A DNA stretch of 64,000 nt from Pseudomonas akapageensis (GTDB taxonomy: Bacteria > Pseudomonadota > Gammaproteobacteria > Pseudomonadales > Pseudomonadaceae): positions 1 through 64,000 of the forward strand of contig NZ_VXCP01000019.1 of assembly GCF_011355085.1 (NCBI RefSeq), read 5' to 3'. The notes below the pieces were generated by a model. That model was not told the DNA's origin. It did no database searches and saw only the letters and a list, made by a program, of their open reading frames with translations. Each line of letters begins with the position of its first letter. Position 1 is the first letter of the stretch. The position numbers were made by a program, and so were the translations under genes. Below are positions 48,350 through 56,928 of the stretch, in pieces.

Positions 48350-49407
48350 TGAGTGGTTCGAACATGGCCGCGGTGACCGTGCCGCCGGCCGAAAGGCAGT
48401 TGAAAAATACCAGGCTCGAAGATTTTCTTTGCGTCCAGGCTGGCGCGCAGCGGGTCACCGTCGAACATCAGAAGCTGCTGTCTGGCGGTGCCATCCAGGA
48501 AAACTGGTTGCTGGACGTGTGCGTGGAAGGCGGCCCGCATGCTGGCCGCCAGCGCTGGGTCCTGCGCAGCGACGCGCAATCGGCAGTCCAGGAGAGCCTG
48601 AGCCGCGCACAGGAGTTCGCAGTACTGACCAGGGTTCACCAGGCCGGCGTCAGGGTGCCGCGGCCACTCTGGTTGTGCGAAGACACCTCGGTTCACGGGC
48701 GAGCGTTTTTCATCATGGAGTGGGTGGCGGGTATCACCGCGGGTCACAGGCTCACCAGCCAGCTGGGGGCTGAAGGCGATCCGCAGTTGGTGGCCGACCT
48801 GGGCGCCAACCTGGCGCGAATTCACCGCATCCTGCCTGCCCAGGCCCGGCTGGATTTCCTTGGCGACCCGCAACAGGCATCGGTACAAGCCTCGATCGAC
48901 GCCCACCGCGCCGTGATCGACCGTCTCGGGGTGCATCAGCCAGTGTTGGAGTGGGGGTTGCGCTGGTGTGAGTCAAACGCGCCGAAGCGTGCAGCGCCGA
49001 GTTTGCTCCATGGTGACTTCCGCACCGGCAATTACCTGGCCGAGTCCGGCAGGCTGCAGGCGGTACTGGATTGGGAGTTCACCGGCTGGGGCGATCCGCG
49101 TGAAGACATCGGCTGGTTCACCGCCCGTTGCTGGCGCTTCGCCCGGCCTGACCTGGAGGCCGGCGGTATCGGTACGCTGGAACACTTCATGGGCGGCTAC
49201 ACAGCGGTTTCACCGCTCAGTATCGAGCGCGACGAACTGACCTTCTGGCAGGTCATGGCCACCTTGCGTTGGGCGGTCATTGCCCTGCAGCAAGCCCAGC
49301 GTCACTTGTCCGGAGAGGAGCCTTCGCTGGAACTGGCACTGACGGGAAGGCTGATCCCTGAACTGGAGCTGGACATACTGCGTTTGACCGGAGGATTGCG
49401 TCGATGA
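48349..49407 (+). CDS. APH-family phosphotransferase, LvaA/ACAD10-type acyl-CoA kinase
   Basis: 352 residues with an aminoglycoside phosphotransferase/choline-kinase fold. The N-lobe has LSGGAIQENWLLDV, and the catalytic loop is LLHGDFRTGNYL near residue 221. The metal-binding aspartate lies in VLDWEFTGWGDP. In this neighbourhood (DUF6285 partner, acyl-CoA dehydrogenase, SDR, ligase) it matches LvaA of Pseudomonas putida, which phosphorylates 4-hydroxyacyl-CoA, and the kinase domain of ACAD10/11. Resistance to aminoglycosides is therefore unlikely. The start overlaps the previous stop, and the stop overlaps the next start by 4 bp. Confidence 0.88.
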   Translation: MSGSNMAAVTVPPAERQLKNTRLEDFLCVQAGAQRVTVEHQKLLSGGAIQENWLLDVCVEGGPHAGRQRWVLRSDAQSAVQESLSRAQEFAVLTRVHQAGVRVPRPLWLCEDTSVHGRAFFIMEWVAGITAGHRLTSQLGAEGDPQLVADLGANLARIHRILPAQARLDFLGDPQQASVQASIDAHRAVIDRLGVHQPVLEWGLRWCESNAPKRAAPSLLHGDFRTGNYLAESGRLQAVLDWEFTGWGDPREDIGWFTARCWRFARPDLEAGGIGTLEHFMGGYTAVSPLSIERDELTFWQVMATLRWAVIALQQAQRHLSGEEPSLELALTGRLIPELELDILRLTGGLRR

Positions 49408-49769
49408 ATATCCGTCCCGATGCAAGTGAATTGCTGGAGATCGCTCGTCAGACCCTGCTCGACGAATTGCTGCCGCAGCTACCCGACAGCCTGCGCTACC
49501 AGGCGCTGATGGTCGCCAATGCCATGGCCATTGCCGGTCGTGAGTGCCGTGACGGCGAGCGTGCGGATGCAATCGAAGCGCTTGTACTCGAGTCGTTGCG
49601 AGGAGAGGCCGGGCCAGCACTGACTGACGCCCGTCAGGCCCTTTGCAGCGCTATTCGCCAAGGCTGCTTCGATAGTGCCGGGAGCGACCAGGAGCGTCTG
49701 TTCTCGGCACTCTCGACCATTACCCGGGCGTGGCTGTCCATCAGCAACCCGAAGGTGCTGGCCCAATGA
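49404..49769 (+). CDS. DUF6285 protein, LvaB-like kinase partner
   Basis: 121 residues, helical, with no signal. It begins NIRPDASELLEIARQTLLDE and contains RYQALMVANAMAIAGREC and LVLESLRGEAG, the pattern of the small LvaB protein that LvaA needs for activity. GGAGG lies 9 bases before the ATG, and both ends overlap neighbouring genes (ATGA). The immediate pairing with the APH-type kinase strongly supports a functional two-component kinase. Confidence 0.85.
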   Translation: MNIRPDASELLEIARQTLLDELLPQLPDSLRYQALMVANAMAIAGRECRDGERADAIEALVLESLRGEAGPALTDARQALCSAIRQGCFDSAGSDQERLFSALSTITRAWLSISNPKVLAQ

Positions 49770-50491
49770 CCAGGCAAGCGGTGTTGCCGCCAGTCTATCG
49801 TCGTCGTTGCTACCTGGTACGACATGGTCATGTGGATTATTTCTCGGCCACTGGCCAGCCCCTGGATCCGCGCACTGTGCCGCTTTCCGTCCAGGGCGAA
49901 GATCAGGTTCGGCAGTTGGCCGAGGTACTGGCGTCAGTCGGTTTCGATCGTGCGCTGTGCTCCGATTATCCGCGAGCCCGGCAGACCGCCGAGTTGTTGC
50001 TGGGTGATCACAGTGTCGAGCTGGAAACCAGTGCGCAGTTGCGCGAAGTCCGCGCCGGGCGTCTGCGTGAGATTCCGCCCGACGAACTGGAACAGCGGGT
50101 CTGCTACGCCTATGACAGCTTCGGCCATCACGCCGGCAGCTTCATGGGCGGGGAGCGCTGGAGCGATTTCGACAGCCGGATCATGGCGCGCTTCGAGGCG
50201 CTCCTTGCCGAGCCCGACTGGCAGAGCCTGCTGTTGGTCAGTCATGACGCGGTCAATCGCCTGTTGCTGGGCTGGGCCCTGGGAGGCGCGCGGGGTTGCG
50301 CCGCCAACCTGGAGCAGGACAACGCCTGCCTGAACATCATCGATGTCGACATGCAGGCGGGACGCATCCTGCGGCGCTTCGTCCGGGCCGTGAACCTGAC
50401 GCCTTATGACCTCGCCAAGGTCGGCCAGCGACAGACCGTGATGGAACGCATACACGCACAGCTCGCGCCTGTTTGCGAGCAACGAACCTAG
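49766..50491 (+). CDS. Histidine phosphatase family protein
   Basis: 241 residues of the phosphoglycerate-mutase-like superfamily. The phospho-acceptor motif is YLVRHGHVDYF near residue 16, with DYPRARQTAELLL next and the second catalytic His in LLLVSHDAVNRLLLGWAL. It starts at an ATGA overlap with the LvaB-like gene and precedes the acyl-CoA dehydrogenase. Such an enzyme is not among the classical lva genes as I recall them. It could dephosphorylate the 4-phosphoacyl-CoA intermediate or an off-pathway product; this is inference from position. Confidence 0.87.
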   Translation: MTRQAVLPPVYRRRCYLVRHGHVDYFSATGQPLDPRTVPLSVQGEDQVRQLAEVLASVGFDRALCSDYPRARQTAELLLGDHSVELETSAQLREVRAGRLREIPPDELEQRVCYAYDSFGHHAGSFMGGERWSDFDSRIMARFEALLAEPDWQSLLLVSHDAVNRLLLGWALGGARGCAANLEQDNACLNIIDVDMQAGRILRRFVRAVNLTPYDLAKVGQRQTVMERIHAQLAPVCEQRT

Positions 50492-50513
50492 TCGAACAGA
50501 ATCAAGGAACGCC

Positions 50514-51689
50514 ATGAACTTCACGATTCCCCAACCATTGCTGGACCTGCGCGACAAGACTCGCGCGTTTATCGCCGAGCAGGTGATCCCCATGGAAACC
50601 GCTGGAGGGCTCACGTCGCACGGCCCCAGCGAAGGCTTGCGTCAAGCGTTGCAGGACAAAGCCCGGCGGGCCGGTCTGTTGTGCCCGCACGCCAGTTGCG
50701 AAATGGGGGGCGCGGGCCTCAGCCACTTCGCCAAGGCCATCGTCTTCGAGGAGGCCGGCTATTCACCGCTGGGCCCGATTGCGCTGAACATCCATGCCCC
50801 GGACGAGGGCAATATTCACTTGATGGACGAAGTGGCCAGCGATGCCCAGAAAGATCGCTGGCTGCGTCCTCTGGTCAATGGCCAGATCCGCTCCTGCTTT
50901 GCCATGACCGAGCCTGCGCCGGGTGCGGGCTCCGACCCGTCGATGCTGAAGACCGTCGCCGTGCGTGACGGCGACCACTATGTCATCAATGGCCGTAAAT
51001 GGCTGATCACCGGGGCCGACGGTGCCGGGTTCGCGATCATTATGGCGCGCATGGAAGACGGCTCGGCGACCATGTTCCTGGCGGACATGAACACGCCCGG
51101 GATTATCCACGAGCGGCAACTCGACACCCTGGACAGCTGCTTTGCCGGCGGCCATTCAATACTGCGTTTCGAAAACCTGCGGATTCCGGCCACCGATGTA
51201 CTGGGCGAGATCGGCAAGGGCATGCGCTACGCGCAAGTACGCCTGGCGCCCGCGAGACTGACCCACTGCATGCGTTGGCTGGGCGCTGCCCGCCGTGCCC
51301 ACGATATCGCCTGCGACTATGCGCGAACCCGTGATTCGTTTGGCAAACGACTGGGTGACCACCAGGGCGTTGGCTTCATGCTGGCGGACAACCAGATGGC
51401 GCTGCACAGCACCCGTCTGGCCATCTGGCATTGCGCTTGGGTACTGGACGAAGGCGGTCGGGGCAATGTCGAGTCGAGCATGACCAAGGTACTGAGTGCC
51501 GAAGCCTTGTGGCACGTGGTCGATCGCTGCGTACAGATCCTGGGTGGACGCGGTGTGACAGGGGAAACCGTGGTCGAGCGCATCTTCCGCGACATCCGCC
51601 CATTCCGCATTTACGACGGCCCAAGCGAGGTGCATCGCATGAGCCTGGCGAAAAAGATCCTCGACGGACACAAGGAAATTTCCCGATGA
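50514..51689 (+). CDS. Acyl-CoA dehydrogenase, LvaC-like position
   Basis: FAD-dependent enzyme of 391 residues. SCFAMTEPAPGAGSDPS is the flavin and substrate region near residue 122. GRKWLITGADGAGFAII follows, then ILGGRGVTGETVVERIFRD and IYDGPSEVHRMSLAKKIL carrying the C-terminal FAD-binding region. In the lva pathway and ACAD10/11, this partner removes the 4-phosphate to yield an enoyl-CoA and then hydrates it to a 3-hydroxyacyl-CoA. The same role is likely but not certain. AAGGA precedes the start; the stop overlaps the SDR start. Confidence 0.9.
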   Translation: MNFTIPQPLLDLRDKTRAFIAEQVIPMETAGGLTSHGPSEGLRQALQDKARRAGLLCPHASCEMGGAGLSHFAKAIVFEEAGYSPLGPIALNIHAPDEGNIHLMDEVASDAQKDRWLRPLVNGQIRSCFAMTEPAPGAGSDPSMLKTVAVRDGDHYVINGRKWLITGADGAGFAIIMARMEDGSATMFLADMNTPGIIHERQLDTLDSCFAGGHSILRFENLRIPATDVLGEIGKGMRYAQVRLAPARLTHCMRWLGAARRAHDIACDYARTRDSFGKRLGDHQGVGFMLADNQMALHSTRLAIWHCAWVLDEGGRGNVESSMTKVLSAEALWHVVDRCVQILGGRGVTGETVVERIFRDIRPFRIYDGPSEVHRMSLAKKILDGHKEISR

Positions 51690-52465
51690 AACCTGCTATC
51701 ACTCAGCTTTTCGATCTTGGTGGCCGTCGTGCCCTGGTCACCGGTGCCTCCAGTGGGCTTGGCCGCCATTTCGCCCGCACGCTGGCGGCGGCGGGCGCCG
51801 AGGTGGCGGTTGCGGCGCGACGTGTCGAACAGCTGCAGACCCTGGTCGAAGAAATCCAAGGCGAGGGCGGGCGCGCCCATGCCTTTGCCCTGGACGTGAC
51901 CGACCGGGCATCGGTCAACAACTGCCTGGCGCGGATGGCCGAGGCGTTTGGCCCCCTGGATATCCTGGTGAACAACGCGGGCGTCAGCGACAGTCGCAAC
52001 GTGCTGGAGTACGCCGATGATGATTGGGATCGAGTCCTCGATACCAATCTCAAGGGTGCCTGGATCGTTGCGCAAGAAGTCGCCCGGCGGATGGTCGAGG
52101 CGCAGCGTGGCGGTAGCTTGATCAATGTGACATCCATTCTGGCCAGTCGCGTTGCAGGCACCCTGACGCCCTATGTGGCGGCCAAGGCAGGTCTGAGCCA
52201 GTTGACCCGCTCCCTGGCCCTGGAATTGGCGCGTCACCAGATCAGGGTCAACGCCATTGCGCCCGGCTATGTGATGACTGAGCTCAATAGCGACTTCCTG
52301 GCCAGTGAGGCGGGCGAAAAGTTGCGCGCCCGAATTCCCACCCGACGTTTCTGCACACCTGCCGATCTCGACGGTGCGTTGCTTCTGCTCGCCTCCGATG
52401 CCAGTCGCGGCATGACGGGCAGTGAGATCGTCGTGGATGCGGGGCATTTGTGCAGCTCGCTTTGA
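51686..52465 (+). CDS. Short-chain dehydrogenase/reductase, LvaD-like position
   Basis: 259 residues. The cofactor motif is TGASSGLGRHFA, followed by NNAGVSD, a serine in INVTSILASR and the catalytic YVAAK. AAGGAAA sits just upstream of the ATG, which overlaps the previous stop. LvaD reduces a 4-keto-acyl-CoA to the 4-hydroxy form, and a similar step is plausible here. It is the last gene of the plus-strand run and is followed within 50 bases by an intergenic palindrome. Confidence 0.9.
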   Translation: MKPAITQLFDLGGRRALVTGASSGLGRHFARTLAAAGAEVAVAARRVEQLQTLVEEIQGEGGRAHAFALDVTDRASVNNCLARMAEAFGPLDILVNNAGVSDSRNVLEYADDDWDRVLDTNLKGAWIVAQEVARRMVEAQRGGSLINVTSILASRVAGTLTPYVAAKAGLSQLTRSLALELARHQIRVNAIAPGYVMTELNSDFLASEAGEKLRARIPTRRFCTPADLDGALLLLASDASRGMTGSEIVVDAGHLCSSL

Positions 52466-52510
52466 ATTGATTGTTGATCACGGCTGCTCGCGATTGCGTT
52501 TTGGAAAGTG

Positions 52511-52536
52511 CCATCGCGAGCAAGCTCGCTCCTACA
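52511..52536. repeat. Pseudomonas REP-type palindrome
   Basis: TCGCGAGCAAGCTCGCTCC contains the GCGAGC/GCTCGC dyad typical of pseudomonad repetitive extragenic palindromes. It lies between convergent genes and overlaps the last bases of the minus-strand alcohol dehydrogenase, so it supplies that gene's stop codon. It may act as a transcript end. Confidence 0.75.
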
Positions 52537-53593
52537 ACAGCGCTACGTCACGCAAGGTGGTCATGTCGATGACGAAGCGGTACTTCACGTCATTACGCTG
52601 CAGGCGCTCAAAGGCGGTGTTGATGTCCTTGATATCAATCATTTCGCAACTGGGCAGTACCTGGTGTTCGGCGCAGAAATCCAGCAGCTCCTGGATCGCC
52701 TGAATGCCACCCACGAGCGAGCCGGCCAGGGTGCGGTTATTGCGTATCAGCAAGCCACCATGGATGGGCTCCAGCGGTTCGATGGCACCGACCAGCACCA
52801 GCACGCCCTCGCGTCCCAGCAGCATCAGGTAAGGGTTGACGTTGTGCCGGCTGGGAATGGTATCGATGATGAATTCGAACGCGTTGGCCGCCGCCTGCAT
52901 TGCCGCCGAATCGTTGGACAGCAGCACGTGGTTGGCGCCAAGGGTGCGGGCGTCGTCAGCCTTGCCCGGTGAGGTGGTTATGACCGTGACTTCGGCGCCA
53001 AGGGCGGTGGCGAGTTTTACGGCCATATGGCCGAGTCCGCCCAGGCCGACCACCGCGACTTTCGATCCCTTGCCCACGCCGTAACGGCGCATCGGGTTCC
53101 ATACGGTGATGCCGGCGCAGAGCAAAGGTGCGGCGTAACGCGGGTCGAGGTTTACGGGCATGCGCAGAACGAACTGTTCGCGGACCACAATATGCTCGGA
53201 ATATCCGCCATAGGTGATCTCGCCGGTCTGACGATCCTTGCCGTTGTAGGTGGTCGTCGGGCCATGGATGCACAACTGCTCCTGATGCTCCGAGCAGGGT
53301 GCGCACTGCAGGCAGCTATCGACCTGGCAACCGACGGCGACCCGGTCGCCAACCTTGAAACGGGTGACATCACTGCCGACGGCAGTGACATGCCCGACGA
53401 TCTCGTGGCCGGGCACGATGGGGTAGACAGTGTTGTTCCAGTCGTTGTTTACCTGATGGGCGTCCGAATGGCAGACACCGCAATAGGCGATATCGATGGC
53501 GACGTCGTCGGCGCGCAAGGCCCGGCGTTCGAAACGAATCGGGGTGAGGGCGGCGTGGGCCTCGTGTGCGGCAAATCCCAGGCAAGTGGTCAT
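52532..53593 (-). CDS. Zinc-dependent NADP alcohol dehydrogenase (CAD/YahK type)
   Basis: 353 residues. The catalytic zinc site is CGVCHSDAHQ with GHEIVGHV. The structural zinc cysteines are in CLQCAPCSEHQEQLC, and the Rossmann motif is VVGLGGLGHMAVKLA. Family members reduce a broad range of aldehydes to alcohols with NADPH. It lies downstream of luxE-luxC-type genes in the same direction, 66 bp after LuxC, so it could reduce the aldehyde that they release. The last few residues are encoded by a repetitive palindrome. Confidence 0.92.
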   Translation of the reverse strand: MTTCLGFAAHEAHAALTPIRFERRALRADDVAIDIAYCGVCHSDAHQVNNDWNNTVYPIVPGHEIVGHVTAVGSDVTRFKVGDRVAVGCQVDSCLQCAPCSEHQEQLCIHGPTTTYNGKDRQTGEITYGGYSEHIVVREQFVLRMPVNLDPRYAAPLLCAGITVWNPMRRYGVGKGSKVAVVGLGGLGHMAVKLATALGAEVTVITTSPGKADDARTLGANHVLLSNDSAAMQAAANAFEFIIDTIPSRHNVNPYLMLLGREGVLVLVGAIEPLEPIHGGLLIRNNRTLAGSLVGGIQAIQELLDFCAEHQVLPSCEMIDIKDINTAFERLQRNDVKYRFVIDMTTLRDVALL

Positions 53594-53622
53594 GGGTATA
53601 AAATCCTGATGATGGACTACAA

Positions 53623-53646
53623 GTACCCCGACAGGTTCCGGGGTAC
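53623..53646 (-). other. Hairpin between luxC-like gene and alcohol dehydrogenase gene
   Basis: A perfect 8-bp stem, GTACCCCG (53623-53630) with CGGGGTAC (53639-53646), has an 8-base loop. There is no T-tract, so it is more likely a processing or stability element or weak attenuator than a full terminator. Confidence 0.5.
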
Positions 53647-53659
53647 CGGGTGCAGAGGG

Positions 53660-55117
53660 TTAGATCGACGGACGCAGCCAGGGCGCCGGGGTCGTTTCCG
53701 GCGAGGCGATCTGGTTGACGATCCACTTGCCCATGCGACGCAGCGGCTCGATGGAGTCCTGCGGACCCGCCCATTTAAGCCCTGCCGCATAGCCCAGCGA
53801 GACGATTCGCTGGGCGCCATAAAGGGGCAGGATGTCCTTGAGTTCGTCCTTCACGCTTTCCGGGTAGACGCCGACGGTCTGGGTGTAGGCATCCACCGCA
53901 TCCATCATCTCGGTCAGGTCATCGACCGGCACCAGGTTGGCGGTGCGGTCGTCGAGCCGGGTGGCAAAGGACACCGACTCCGGAATCTGCGAGCAGATGA
54001 CTGCGCCTTCGCCGTCCTTGCCGCCAATCACCTTGTACCATTCATCATCCAGGCGCAGCGCGTCGACTTCGGCCTTCAGGGTCTGGTCGTAGCGTTTGGG
54101 CACGGTACTGAGGGTGTTGGGCAGGGTCTGCATGGCGTCGTAGACATAACGGCCCAGGGTGTTCAACTGCGCCAGGCCGGCTTCGTCGGTGCCGCTCTGC
54201 ACGTAGACCACCCGGGCGCAGACGCAGGCCTTCTGGTTCAGCGCGCCGATGTCGCTGGCCAGGCGCACAGCGGCCTCGCGCATGGTCGCTTCACTGGCGA
54301 AGGTGCCCTTGCCGATGATGCTGGCGCTGCGTTTCGGGTCCAGGGAGATCAGCTCCAGACCCGGCTGGATGTAGCGGGTGACATGCTTCATCGAAGCGAA
54401 TCCGCCCCATGCCACGATCTTCTCAAGGTTCTGCGGCTGGTACAGGCGTTCTTCGAAGGCCTGGTCGCCGCCTTTCCAGTAGGCGACGCTGAGGTGCTTG
54501 GTGAGCGGGTGGTCCGGTGCCATGTCGACCATGGTGCGGGCGATGGCCAGGGCCGTGAACGGGTCGTTGGACGGCGCCTTGATGATTGCATCGCTGCGCA
54601 GCACCATGTTGCGCAGGATGGTCAGCAGGGACAGACCGGTCGCGTTGCCGGCGACGATATGCAGGGTGCGCGCGCCGAAGCAGCGCACATCCAGTTCGGT
54701 GCCGTCGATCAAGCGTTGCCTGACCCAGCCTTCCAGGTACTTGACGCCCACTGAATTCTCCACCTGTTCGGTGACGGACTCACGGGTGAGCATCTGGCGC
54801 AATCCCATGTAGCTGCCCTTGACCATGGTCGGGGTGACCGGCGCAGTCAGGTAGGACAGCTCGCAGGCTTCCTGCAGGTAGGGGTTGCTGTTGAATTCCA
54901 GGCGTTCACCGAGGGCTTCGGCGTAGTCGAGGATGTCATTGAAGGTGAGCGTATACAGGTCGGCCAGCCTGGCCGGGTTACCCAGCGGCAGCTGGTCGAT
55001 GTATTTGTGCGCATCCGGGGTCTGGAAGACCAGATCGCCGCCACGGCCGCCTACGTCGATCAGGTTGTCGGTGATGACGTTGCCGCGAATGATCATTGGC
55101 GCAATAGGTTTGCTCAT
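53660..55117 (-). CDS. LuxC-family acyl-CoA/acyl-protein reductase
   Basis: 485 residues. This NAD(P)H-dependent reductase family makes fatty aldehydes from activated acyl groups. Visible features include TLHIVAGNATGLSLLTILRN, IIKAPSNDPFTALAIAR, VAYWKGGDQAFEERLY and the presumed acyl-accepting cysteine region NQKACVCARVVYV. The start follows GAGGG and lies 4 bp after the LuxE-like stop. Luminous bacteria use LuxC-LuxE-LuxD, but no luciferase genes occur here, so the pair should serve aldehyde or alcohol formation, or run with CoA substrates in a catabolic pathway. Confidence 0.88.
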   Translation of the reverse strand: MSKPIAPMIIRGNVITDNLIDVGGRGGDLVFQTPDAHKYIDQLPLGNPARLADLYTLTFNDILDYAEALGERLEFNSNPYLQEACELSYLTAPVTPTMVKGSYMGLRQMLTRESVTEQVENSVGVKYLEGWVRQRLIDGTELDVRCFGARTLHIVAGNATGLSLLTILRNMVLRSDAIIKAPSNDPFTALAIARTMVDMAPDHPLTKHLSVAYWKGGDQAFEERLYQPQNLEKIVAWGGFASMKHVTRYIQPGLELISLDPKRSASIIGKGTFASEATMREAAVRLASDIGALNQKACVCARVVYVQSGTDEAGLAQLNTLGRYVYDAMQTLPNTLSTVPKRYDQTLKAEVDALRLDDEWYKVIGGKDGEGAVICSQIPESVSFATRLDDRTANLVPVDDLTEMMDAVDAYTQTVGVYPESVKDELKDILPLYGAQRIVSLGYAAGLKWAGPQDSIEPLRRMGKWIVNQIASPETTPAPWLRPSI

Positions 55118-55121
55118 GGGG

Positions 55122-56561
55122 TTAGCCCTCTAATGTGTTCAGGAAATCCATCGCCTGGCGATGGGAGTCTTCTGTTGCCGCACAGGTGATCTTGTCGTCG
55201 CCGCCATTCAGTTCGCTGTAACGCTGGATCGGCCCGACCACGTAGCGGCTGGGACGGCCGCAGGCGCAAGGCTTGTCCCACTCGACGGTGATTTCATCGC
55301 CGGTGATAAAGCCGCCCCAACGGATTTCCGCACCCAGGTCGAAGAAGGCTGCGCGGCCGGTCACACGGCCTTCGCGCGGTAGCGGCTTGCTGGTTTCTGG
55401 ATCGAGCAGGTAGGGGATGACGGTGGGGGCGAAGTGGAAATGGCCCTGTTCGCAGCGCGCATGGGCGCCGCCGACGATTTCGGACATGGCGTAGGACTCG
55501 TGAAGGGTCCGGGCACCGGTGAAGCGCAGCACGTCGTCGCGCCAGCCCTCGGGCTGTACGACACCCTTGCCGCCACCGGCGGTGTGGATGTACGAGTCAG
55601 GGTGGAAAACACCTTCCAGACCGCGCTCCAGGCCAGCCTTGGCCATGCTGTGCAGGAGGTTCCAGGTCGCGCCGATGTACACGCGCTTGCCCTTGAGCTC
55701 GGTGGACATATGATCGAAGAAAGCCGCCAGGTGCTGCGGCATGTCGGCCTGCAACTGGTCGAAAGCCTTCTTCTTGGCCAGCAGTTCCGGGCTGATCTCC
55801 AGGCGATCGAGGGTGCCCTTGGACTGTGCCGCGCGCAGCTTGGCGCCCAGATGGAGCACGTCGGTGCTGAGCGTGGTCGGGTAGGCCGCATGGAAATGCG
55901 ATTCGTCCGGCAACAGCGCTGGAATCATGGCGGCGTGGACGCGCACATGGCTCAGGTAGCCCTTGCGGTAGTACGGGTAAATCGTGTGCAAGTCGGGCTG
56001 TGGGGTGTCCGGCCCCTCCATGTTCCATACCATCATCTTGCGCAGTTGAGCGAATTTTTCCCATTCACGTACGGCCTGGGGCAGGAATGACAGGGTTCCG
56101 GAAGTGCCCGAGGTGTGACTGATGCGTAGCTGTGGTACGGCCTCGTCCATGGTCTCGAACCAGTCGTCCAGGCCTTGGCAATCGCTGACGTTGGCTGCCG
56201 CGATGGCTTCGGCAACCTCCGGCGTCACCAGTTTGCCCAGCCATTTGTTGATCTGGCCGAAGCTGCGCTTTTCCAGCAACGAGGGTGGGTAGGACTTGTA
56301 CACGGTGTGTTCGAACAGCAGAGGCACCACGTCTTCAACGTGCTCGACGCACGCCACGCCTTCGCCGTCGGCGAGCTTTTTGAGCACCGGTATCCGCTCG
56401 CGAAGTTCTGCGAAACGCTGCTTCAGGGCGCATAGCTGTAGCGCGTCGATTTCGGCGCGGGGCAGCAGGTCCCAGGCCTGTTGGGAATAATTGGCCAATT
56501 CTGCCGGGTTGTTCAGCAGCTGCTGGGTTTTTTGTTCTATCGACAGTTGTGCAGTGGGCAT
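55122..56561 (-). CDS. LuxE-family acyl-protein synthetase (AMP-forming)
   Basis: 479 residues of the LuxE/PaaK-like adenylating group. The nucleotide-binding motif is RISHTSGTSGTLSFLP. LHESYAMSEIVGGAHARC and the GDEITVEWDKPCACGRPSRY zinc-type cysteine region follow. In luminescence systems LuxE activates a fatty acid and passes it to LuxC. The start MPTAQLS was chosen; a 110-codon in-frame extension runs into the divergent promoter and has no matching homologous character. It is first in the minus-strand set luxE-luxC-adh. Confidence 0.87.
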   Translation of the reverse strand: MPTAQLSIEQKTQQLLNNPAELANYSQQAWDLLPRAEIDALQLCALKQRFAELRERIPVLKKLADGEGVACVEHVEDVVPLLFEHTVYKSYPPSLLEKRSFGQINKWLGKLVTPEVAEAIAAANVSDCQGLDDWFETMDEAVPQLRISHTSGTSGTLSFLPQAVREWEKFAQLRKMMVWNMEGPDTPQPDLHTIYPYYRKGYLSHVRVHAAMIPALLPDESHFHAAYPTTLSTDVLHLGAKLRAAQSKGTLDRLEISPELLAKKKAFDQLQADMPQHLAAFFDHMSTELKGKRVYIGATWNLLHSMAKAGLERGLEGVFHPDSYIHTAGGGKGVVQPEGWRDDVLRFTGARTLHESYAMSEIVGGAHARCEQGHFHFAPTVIPYLLDPETSKPLPREGRVTGRAAFFDLGAEIRWGGFITGDEITVEWDKPCACGRPSRYVVGPIQRYSELNGGDDKITCAATEDSHRQAMDFLNTLEG

Positions 56562-56928
56562 TTTCTGGCTCGCTACTCGACTAGTGGAAACCGGCGAGGG
56601 CCGGGGACAGGTGTTTTTCGAGTATGGGGATGCGATCTCGGAATATCTTCCGGATTGGAGTGAAGCGTCGTGATCGCTAAATAGCTGAAAAATAACGAAA
56701 AATATCAGTTGGACGAGGGCGGTTTGGCGGACTTTCCGGATCCGCGGCCGGAGCCCCGATTTGAGACCATTGCGGTGGTTTTGCGGACATATACTCGGGC
56801 TCCCTCGCTCGATTTCAGAGGGGAGAGCACTGCCGGCCAACGCCATTTTCCGAGCGGTTTGCGGTTGGCGCCTGTGCTGTGCAATTGCCAAGAAAAGTCA
56901 GCGCAACACAACTATTCGTGAGGCTTTC
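56562..56928. other. Divergent promoter region between LuxE-like and iron alcohol dehydrogenase genes
   Basis: 367 bases with no supported gene, carrying an AT-rich core around 56680-56705. A single TGAAGC core occurs at 56661 but lacks the 21-bp partner seen in sites A and B. The promoters for both flanking operons, and possibly the TetR operator, should lie here. I could not identify a clear dyad for TetR. Confidence 0.5.

Noticed and set aside
48349..49407. Aminoglycoside resistance phosphotransferase
   Set aside because: The fold is APH-like, but the operon context (DUF6285, acyl-CoA dehydrogenase, SDR, acyl-CoA ligase) points to acyl-CoA phosphorylation.
46700..52465. The levulinate (lva) operon itself
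   Set aside because: Gene order differs, a phosphatase is inserted, and no LvaR-type regulator or LvaF/G genes flank it, so a paralogous pathway is more likely.
53660..56561. A bioluminescence (lux) operon
   Set aside because: Only LuxC- and LuxE-type genes are present; no luciferase subunits or LuxD occur nearby.
56661..56675. A TGAAGC core resembling the AraC operator units
   Set aside because: Only one unit is present, with no partner 20-21 bp on either side, so it does not match sites A and B.
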